From NCBI GenBank assembly GCA_026706225.1, contig JAPOZE010000343.1, positions 1 through 7,823 on the forward strand: a DNA stretch of 7,823 nt, given 5' to 3'. A model generated the notes under the pieces. The model worked only from the letters and a program-made list of their open reading frames with translations, made no database searches and was not told the DNA's origin. This stretch comes from Acidobacteriota bacterium. GTDB lineage: Bacteria; Acidobacteriota; Terriglobia; Versatilivoradales; Versatilivoraceae. This document shows, one piece after another, positions 1 to 4,240 of this stretch. A program made the translations under genes and the position numbers. Each line of letters begins with the position of its first letter. The stretch's first letter is position 1.

Positions 1-724
1 CCGGCTCGCCATCCAGGCGCAGATGGCGTCGTTCCGCCTCCAGCTCGGAAAGGGCCAGACGCCAGTTGAGCCCGCTTCCGGTGGCCCCGTCCCAGAGCAT
101 ACCGGGACGGTTGATCAACTCGCTCAACAGGCGCGATCCGGCCCGGGGAGTCAGCAATTCAATGGGGGTCAGATCGTCCACCAGGGCCCGATGGGCCTGC
201 ACCATCTGACGAAAACCATCGGCCGCGGCTTGAATGGCCGAATAGAGGTAGGCCGACTGGGGGGTTCCGCCCCGTCGAGCCAGCCAACTGCGGGCGTAGG
301 ACATCCAGCCGGACTCCCGATGGACGGCGGACCTCAACTGCGGGTCGTGGCACCACACCAGAAAGGTCTGCATCTCCCGGACCCGGCCTGCCAGAAACAG
401 GCCTCTCTCCTGCCGGGAAAGCCCGCTGACGTCGCCGTCGCGCTGCCGGGTCTCACTCAACCGACTGGGGCGTCGAAGGAGATAGAAGTAGAGCCGGGTG
501 CGGGGACCGATGTCGGACAGCAACCGCTGCCAGCGATCCAGCACTCGATCCAACTGTTCGGGACGCCGTCCATCGATCCCCATGGGCGCCAACCGGCCGG
601 CGGTCACGAGCTCACCCGCTCGAGTGAGACAGGTCTGTCCATCCGGAAGCCACCCCCAATAGGGGATCTCTTCGGCAAGGGCTCCCGATCGGCTATAGTC
701 CGCGGCTTCGGAATTCATGTTCAT
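1..724 (-). CDS. virB4: VirB4/TrbE-family type IV secretion ATPase, N-terminal part (runs off left edge)
   Basis: An open frame without stops runs from position 724 to the left edge, giving 241 codons of a longer protein. The N-terminus resembles the CagE/TrbE/VirB4 N-terminal domain: an acidic-hydrophobic start with EEIPYWGWLPDGQTCLTRAGE (residues about 18-38, quoted in part) is followed by a helix-rich stretch (DRVLDRWQRLLSDIG) and a strand with YFYLLRRP. VirB4 proteins are inner-membrane-associated AAA+ ATPases that energise pilus assembly and substrate transfer. The Walker A and B motifs would lie further left and are not visible, so catalytic competence cannot be judged. In-frame starts are ATG 724, ATG 718 and GTG 733. 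I chose 724 because AGGTGA ends five bases before it. It begins nine bases after the virB3 stop, and the order virB2-virB3-virB4 matches trbC-trbD-trbE. Family assignment rests on the N-terminal pattern plus gene order. Confidence 0.82.
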   Translation of the reverse strand, partial: MNMNSEAADYSRSGALAEEIPYWGWLPDGQTCLTRAGELVTAGRLAPMGIDGRRPEQLDRVLDRWQRLLSDIGPRTRLYFYLLRRPSRLSETRQRDGDVSGLSRQERGLFLAGRVREMQTFLVWCHDPQLRSAVHRESGWMSYARSWLARRGGTPQSAYLYSAIQAAADGFRQMVQAHRALVDDLTPIELLTPRAGSRLLSELINRPGMLWDGATGSGLNWRLALSELEAERRHLRLDGEP

Positions 725-733
725 CGAGGTCAC

Positions 734-1027
734 CTACCGGAGATCCAGATACCAGGGCACTTCCGTCCATTTGCCGGGGTCGTACCGCACTTTGGATCGG
801 ACGGCTTCGCGCAGCAAGCCCAGCATGTTGGGATCCCGCTTCCAGGCCAGCCGGCCGGCGCCAAGCAGCAATGCCAGCACAAAGATCGCCGCCAGAAGGG
901 AGTCGCCGGCATTCCAGAGCGCCACGGCCAGCGTTGCGCTCAAGAGAAACCAGCGCCGTTCCACTCCCAGAATCATCAGCGGCCGGCTCAGGACGGGATA
1001 GCCGTTCCATCGACGTTTTCCTGTCAT
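734..1027 (-). CDS. virB3: VirB3/TrbD-family type IV secretion inner-membrane protein
   Basis: This 97-residue protein has the standard VirB3 layout: a short basic N-terminus, the family-like segment YPVLSRPLMILGVERRWF (residues 10-27), two closely spaced hydrophobic segments (about 27-39 and 43-60), then a basic cytoplasmic tail containing KRDPNMLGLLREAVRSK and a YDPGKW motif. VirB3 is a small inner-membrane component that works with VirB4 in pilus biogenesis. The frame can be extended to a TTG at 1045, but that would overlap the end of virB2. ATG 1027, seven bases after the virB2 stop, is the better start although its ribosome binding site (GACGGCGAA) is weak, which suggests translational coupling. 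It is not fused to virB4, unlike in some type IV systems. Length, motif and position between virB2 and virB4 agree. Confidence 0.88.
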   Translation of the reverse strand: MTGKRRWNGYPVLSRPLMILGVERRWFLLSATLAVALWNAGDSLLAAIFVLALLLGAGRLAWKRDPNMLGLLREAVRSKVRYDPGKWTEVPWYLDLR

Positions 1028-1034
1028 TTCGCCG

Positions 1035-1361
1035 TCACACCCCAAAAAGCCATTTCATGAAATTGGCAGCCCCCAGAGCCATTCCCAGCCCGAATACGAC
1101 GCCGGCCAGGGCTTTCTTGGATCCGCCTTCACCGTAAGCGAACATCAGGCCGCCAACCACGATGGCGATGAGTGACAGCCCCTTCGCCAACGGCCCCGTA
1201 AACGTCTTCGACAACTCGTCGACGGCCATGACCCAGGGGCTTGTTCCGGTCCCCTGAGCCAGCAGGGCACTCTCTTGAAGCAGCAGTAGCAGCGTTGGAA
1301 TACCCCTGCGAAAAGGGGCAAGATTGGACGCAATTCGGCACGCACCGGAGACAATCGGCAT
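1035..1361 (-). CDS. virB2: VirB2/TrbC-family pilin precursor
   Basis: This 108-residue protein is organised like a VirB2/TrbC prepilin. It has a long basic leader (residues 1-23), a hydrophobic core TLLLLL, and a likely signal peptidase site after ALLA (residue 35), leaving a mature form of about 73 residues. The mature part has two transmembrane helices (about 57-76 and 84-107) separated by a short polar loop EGGSKK that would face the cytoplasm. Such pilins polymerise into the conjugative or secretion pilus. The start at ATG 1361 is fixed by a strong GGAGG five bases upstream. It is the first gene of a tight cluster with virB3 and virB4, and about 400 non-coding bases lie before it. No C-terminal cyclisation signal can be recognised by eye, so linear versus cyclic pilin is open. 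Confidence 0.88.
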   Translation of the reverse strand: MPIVSGACRIASNLAPFRRGIPTLLLLLQESALLAQGTGTSPWVMAVDELSKTFTGPLAKGLSLIAIVVGGLMFAYGEGGSKKALAGVVFGLGMALGAANFMKWLFGV

Positions 1362-1366
1362 AGCAT

Positions 1367-1371
1367 CCTCC
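1367..1371 (-). promoter_or_regulatory. Ribosome binding site of virB2
   Basis: The minus strand reads GGAGG, then ATGCT, then the ATG at 1361. The spacing of five bases fixes this start and rules out the out-of-frame ATG at 1366, which overlaps the spacer. It is the strongest ribosome binding site in the three-gene secretion cluster. Confidence 0.85.
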
Positions 1372-1435
1372 GCCGTTCTCTTTCGGCAAGATCTGGTTTG
1401 GAAACTGTTGAATGTTGCTCGGAGGGAGTGGCTAG

Positions 1436-1465
1436 AACTTACAATGACTCCCCGCGAGATTGCAA
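1436..1465 (-). promoter_or_regulatory. Candidate promoter for the virB2-virB3-virB4 operon
   Basis: On the minus strand TTGCAA (1465-1460) could act as a -35 box and TAAGTT (1441-1436) as a -10 box, with an 18-base spacer. The predicted start would lie near 1429, leaving a leader of roughly 70 bases before the virB2 ATG. The -10 box is a poor match and the spacer is one base longer than ideal, so this is only a candidate. It falls inside the AT-richer island and is overlapped by the inverted repeat at 1441-1506. Confidence 0.3.
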
Positions 1466-1506
1466 CAACAATTTTGGGGACGGCCGGGCCTTGTTTGAGT
1501 CATTGT
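1441..1506. repeat. Ten-base perfect inverted repeat with nested alternative pairing
   Basis: ACAATGACTC at 1441-1450 is the exact reverse complement of GAGTCATTGT at 1497-1506, with 46 bases between. Inside the spacer, CCCC (1450-1453) and GGGG (1476-1479), and CAAT/ATTG elements, could extend the structure. The right arm overlaps ATTGTTGT (1502-1509), which can instead pair with ACAACAAT at 1465-1472, so two mutually exclusive folds are possible. It could be an operator pair for a regulator of the virB2 operon, or a leader RNA switch if transcription starts further upstream. Confidence 0.6.
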
Positions 1507-1507
1507 T

Positions 1508-1522
1508 GTCGAATCTTTCGAC
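1508..1522. promoter_or_regulatory. Short perfect dyad, possible operator
   Basis: GTCGAA (1508-1513) and TTCGAC (1517-1522) are perfect inverted arms around a three-base centre, directly adjoining the larger inverted repeat and about 150 bases upstream of virB2. The size and symmetry suit a dimeric helix-turn-helix regulator, but a 6-base arm can arise by chance and no family-specific consensus is claimed. Confidence 0.35.
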
Positions 1523-1712
1523 TGCACTTTTGTTTTCACCACGTTACAAGGCAGCCGGGCGCACTTGGAATACCAAGGGCGTCGAAATCGAGGGAGACGG
1601 GATCGGGAGGTTGGGGGTGGGCTTGGGAGTGCGGCTGCAACAAGAGGGTTTGCACGAGGCTGAACCATTGCGGAATTGGCAGCCGGGTCGGCAGGACGAG
1701 GCATTCCGGCAA

Positions 1713-1759
1713 GGGGACTGGGGGTCCCCCTCCGGTGCGCCGGGTTCCAGACGGATCTG
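1713..1759 (-). terminator. Cluster of three hairpins after skp, possible transcription end
   Basis: Reading leftwards from the skp stop there are three short perfect hairpins: CAGA/TCTG (1748-1759), CCGG/CCGG around TGCG (1732-1743), and GGGGAC/GTCCCC with a five-base loop (1713-1729). The last is the strongest and begins about 35 bases past the stop codon. No T-tract follows on the minus strand, so this is not a classic intrinsic terminator. It could instead protect the 3' end of the mRNA or mark a Rho-dependent end. Confidence 0.35.
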
Positions 1760-1763
1760 TCCG

Positions 1764-2345
1764 CTACTGGGCGGGTGGGGTGGCCGCGGGGGGACTGCCC
1801 GGGGAGGTCTGGGCCAGGTTGAACCGCTTGATGATGTCGGAGGTGATGTCTACCGAGTTGTCGTTGAAGAGAACCTGGCTGTTCTGGCTGGATGAATTCA
1901 GAATCAGGTAGAAGTTGTTCTCCGCCGCGTATTTTTGGACCTCGGCCAGTATCTTTGCGCCGAGCCTGCTGATGATGTCCTGTTGCAGTTGATTGAACTC
2001 CCGTTGAAAGTCTTCGTTAGCCCGCTGCAACGCAATCTGCTTGTTTTGCAGGTTTCTGCCGAGGGTCGCCTGCGCCTCCTGGTTCAAGGTGGCTCCCTGG
2101 CGTTGAATCTGCGCCTGCAGATCCTGGATTTCCTTCTGCTGCTTGGCCAGCCCTTCCTGCCTGGCTTGTCCCTTCTTCTGCAGATCGGCCATGGCGGCCT
2201 TCCCCTCTTCCGACTCGGCGATGGCGCGGTCGATCTGGATGACTCCCACCTTGACCATCTCCTGGCCCCGAACCTGCAATGGACCGATCAAGCCAAGCAG
2301 AAGAAAAGGCAGGATTGCGATGATCCCTCGATGCTTCCTGGTCAT
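1764..2345 (-). CDS. ompH: OmpH/Skp-family periplasmic chaperone
   Basis: The 193-residue product has a signal peptide (basic MTRKHR, hydrophobic core to about residue 23, likely cleavage after VRG at 27). The family opening strand VKVGVIQIDRAIAESEEGKAA (residues 31-51, quoted in part) is followed by a long Gln/Ala/Lys-rich coiled coil (about 50-140) with repeated LQxQ patterns. Next comes the typical closing strands KYAAENNFYLILNSSS and a final helix DITSDIIKRFN. Skp trimers grip unfolded outer-membrane proteins in the periplasm and hand them to BamA, encoded two genes upstream. The protein is slightly longer than E. coli Skp because of a Pro/Ala/Ser tail (SPGSPPAATPPAQ). The ATG at 2345 is preceded by AAGGAG (2361-2356) at ten bases. 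It lies 103 bases after the propeller gene. No clear promoter was found in that gap, so read-through from bamA is possible. Confidence 0.93.
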   Translation of the reverse strand: MTRKHRGIIAILPFLLLGLIGPLQVRGQEMVKVGVIQIDRAIAESEEGKAAMADLQKKGQARQEGLAKQQKEIQDLQAQIQRQGATLNQEAQATLGRNLQNKQIALQRANEDFQREFNQLQQDIISRLGAKILAEVQKYAAENNFYLILNSSSQNSQVLFNDNSVDITSDIIKRFNLAQTSPGSPPAATPPAQ

Positions 2346-2448
2346 GACACACAGACTCCTTATCGATGTTTATGCGTTGCTCAACACAGATGATGCGGCC
2401 CTAGCTTACCAGTCCTTTGCCTATTTTTGAAGGGACTCGCCATTTCTT

Positions 2449-4203
2449 CTATTCGGCCGTGACCAGAGGGAGATCGACCGGGGCGGCCACCAGGAACCCC
2501 CCGGTGCGCTCGGCGCTGGTGATCAGCGCCACCGCGATCATGGGCTGGGCCGTGGCGGAATCGATCTCCAGGGGGCCGAAGCTGCTCCCCAGGCCCAGGT
2601 CGCCGAGAATATCGTCGGTGACGTGAAATCCGTTGGGCGGAATCTGGATGCCCCCCATCAGACCGGTCTCCTCGCCGGTCTCCCTGTCCCGGGCCCGAAT
2701 GCGGGCGGCTGCGCTGAGGCTGCCTAGGTTCATGATGACCAGCCGGGTCCGGAAACGTCCCTGGTTGGTGGATGAGCTGAGCAGCAGCCGGGGCGAACCC
2801 CGGGGAACCCCGACCTGCAGGGACGGATCCTGGGTCTGGTTGTCGATCAGGGAAACAAAGCTGTTGAAAGGCCGGTCGGACATCACCCGCAGCGAGCCCG
2901 AGGTATTGGTGACGGCGCCGGCCTCCATCACGAACCTCAGAACGTTGTTGATCTGCAGGAACCCCCGAGGTCCGACCGTGGCCGTGCGCTCCCGGCTGCT
3001 CTCCCCCTCCTGATTGCCCCAGCTTATGGACACCGTGGCTTCCTGTTCGTCCAGGTTCCGGATACCGAGATTGGTCCGGAATTGCGAGGTGTCCGAGACC
3101 AGGGGGAAGTAGTTAACGAATCCCATGGACACGATCTCGATGGCATCGCGGGGAGGGTTGGCCACCAGAAGGGTGTTGTCGTTTGGATTGACCGACATGT
3201 GAGTGGGATTGGCGCCCACGAAAACCGACGAGGTGGTGAGCTTGCGCAGGGAACCCGGATCGATCAGGCTGAACGTCCTGGTCTCGGGCAGCAGGGCGGC
3301 GACCATCCCGGTCTCGGGGTTGATGGCCACGGACCCCGGAGCGGTGTTCAAGGGCACCAGCCCCGCCAGAGTGGTCGGGATGCCGGAGGTGTTCAGCACG
3401 GCTATGGCCCGGCCGATGCCGAGGGCAACCGCGGCGAATTCGTGTTCCTGGCTGATCACCACTTCCAGGGGCCCGCTGCCCAGGAAGATGGGACTTCCTA
3501 TCACGGAAGCGAGTTTCTTTTCGAGGTTGTAGCGGACCATGTACAGGCTGGCGTCGCCGTGAGTGGCCACCAGGGCCAGGTCGTTCTTCTGGTCGTAAGC
3601 GACGCTGATGGGGTTGGACCCGACGCGGATCGGCGCCGGCAACACCGGGGTATTGGTGTCCAGATCCAGCAGCTCCAGGCTGTTCGCGTTCACCAGGGCG
3701 ATGATGGCGATGTTGTTTTCGGTGTCGATGGCGACGCTCCGGGGTACGGACCCGGCCGATCCGACCGGAACCACGGCTTCAGTGGCCCGGCACTCCCTGA
3801 CGATGCCGTCGTCGTCATCGGCGCCGGCCAGGCACTCGTGATTGAGATTGACGATGGAGACATTATCGCTCCCGGAATTGACGACCACGGCCTTTCCGGT
3901 CACTTCGTTCACCGCCACCACCCAGGGATTAATCACCCGCATGGGTCGGCCCTCCCCGTCCAGGAAGGGATCGCCGTTGCCATCCACATACAGTGGGACT
4001 CTCTTGTAGGTAGGCGCCGCCTTGCTCAGGTCGACCACGTACAGCTCCCCGGAGTTGCGACCCACCACCAGAGCCTCGTTGGTGGCCGGCCTCACCAGCG
4101 AATAGACCGGAAAGGTCCCGGGAGAAAAGGGCACCTCCTGTGCCCGCCCGCCCTGAGGGGCGCACACCATCAGCAATACCAGGAAACCGAAGTAACGCTT
4201 CAT
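2449..4203 (-). CDS. Secreted beta-propeller protein with two tandem C-terminal beta-sandwich-like modules, function unknown
   Basis: I do not recognise a named gene. The 584-residue product starts with a signal peptide (MKRYFGFLVLLMVC, likely cleavage after GRA at 21). Residues about 30-355 form repeated blade-like units of the YVTN/NHL style, with recurring patterns such as PRSVAIDTENNIAIIAL, PISVAYDQKNDLALVAT, PGSVAINPETGMVAALL and PTHMSVNPNDNTLLVAN, each followed by a strand ending in a VxNL or LLDLD-type motif. Residues about 362-470 and 476-578 form two related modules: each begins with QFRT/RFRT plus a strand ending NLGIRNL or LVIMNL, and continues through a GPRGFLQIN or PPNGFHVTD segment to a final strand before the SxxD/SAER region. 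The first contains SLIDNQTQDPS, which resembles secreted proteins of Acidobacteriota. ATG 4203 is chosen over upstream codons that would overlap bamA; AAGGA lies nine bases before it. Probable location is periplasm or cell surface. Its place between bamA and skp suggests, without proof, a role in envelope assembly or co-expression with it. Confidence 0.85.
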   Translation of the reverse strand: MKRYFGFLVLLMVCAPQGGRAQEVPFSPGTFPVYSLVRPATNEALVVGRNSGELYVVDLSKAAPTYKRVPLYVDGNGDPFLDGEGRPMRVINPWVVAVNEVTGKAVVVNSGSDNVSIVNLNHECLAGADDDDGIVRECRATEAVVPVGSAGSVPRSVAIDTENNIAIIALVNANSLELLDLDTNTPVLPAPIRVGSNPISVAYDQKNDLALVATHGDASLYMVRYNLEKKLASVIGSPIFLGSGPLEVVISQEHEFAAVALGIGRAIAVLNTSGIPTTLAGLVPLNTAPGSVAINPETGMVAALLPETRTFSLIDPGSLRKLTTSSVFVGANPTHMSVNPNDNTLLVANPPRDAIEIVSMGFVNYFPLVSDTSQFRTNLGIRNLDEQEATVSISWGNQEGESSRERTATVGPRGFLQINNVLRFVMEAGAVTNTSGSLRVMSDRPFNSFVSLIDNQTQDPSLQVGVPRGSPRLLLSSSTNQGRFRTRLVIMNLGSLSAAARIRARDRETGEETGLMGGIQIPPNGFHVTDDILGDLGLGSSFGPLEIDSATAQPMIAVALITSAERTGGFLVAAPVDLPLVTAE

Positions 4204-4204
4204 G

Positions 4205-4217
4205 AAGGAGTATCCTT
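4205..4217 (-). promoter_or_regulatory. Ribosome binding site of the propeller gene within a small dyad
   Basis: The minus strand reads AAGGA, TAC, TCCTT immediately before the ATG at 4203 (one base between). The AAGGA is the only plausible ribosome binding site, and it can pair with the TCCTT next to the start codon in a five-base stem. This could lower initiation unless ribosomes arriving from bamA, which ends 24 bases upstream of this element, open it. Confidence 0.4.
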
Positions 4218-4240
4218 GGATGGCAGTGGCGGCGCCGGAC

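Larger units (their letters stand above)
1372..1763. other. Non-coding boundary region between skp and the type IV secretion operon
   Basis: About 390 bases carry no convincing gene. Reading frames exist on both strands, but they lack a ribosome binding site or have low-complexity, Arg/Pro/Gly-rich translations typical of chance frames in GC-rich DNA. The part next to skp (1713-1759) holds three short hairpins. The part next to virB2 (1436-1522) is locally richer in A and T than its surroundings and holds inverted repeats and a candidate promoter, listed separately. The central part (about 1560-1710) is G-rich on the plus strand and shows nothing I can name. No tRNA, attachment-site-like duplication or insertion sequence is visible. 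Confidence 0.7.

Noticed and set aside
23..1060. A 345-codon open frame on the plus strand opposite virB4, virB3 and the end of virB2
   Set aside because: The minus-strand frames give three type IV secretion proteins in canonical order with tight spacing. The plus-strand product is Gly/Pro/Gln-rich with no domain.
1550..1687. Direct repeat GGCAGCCGGG at 1550-1559 and 1678-1687, considered as an attachment-site duplication
   Set aside because: Ten GC-rich bases repeated once 128 apart in GC-rich DNA can be chance, and no integrase or element lies between the copies.
1432..1704. A 90-codon minus-strand frame in the gap before virB2
   Set aside because: It has no ribosome binding site, an Arg/Pro/Ser/Cys-rich translation and no membrane or domain pattern, and it crosses the inverted repeats.
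1398..1911. Plus-strand frames of 165 and 195 codons across the non-coding region into skp
   Set aside because: They overlap the 3' end of skp in antisense and have Gly/Arg/Trp-rich compositions typical of chance frames.
2411..2437. Imperfect hairpin AGTCCTTT/AAGGGACT after the propeller stop, considered as a terminator
   Set aside because: On the transcribed strand the stem has a C-A mismatch and an 11-base loop, and no T-tract follows.
4161..4166. Possible lipoprotein cysteine (LMVC, residue 14) in the propeller signal peptide
   Set aside because: The residue before Cys is Val rather than Gly/Ala/Ser, and a good signal peptidase I site (GRA) follows at residue 21.
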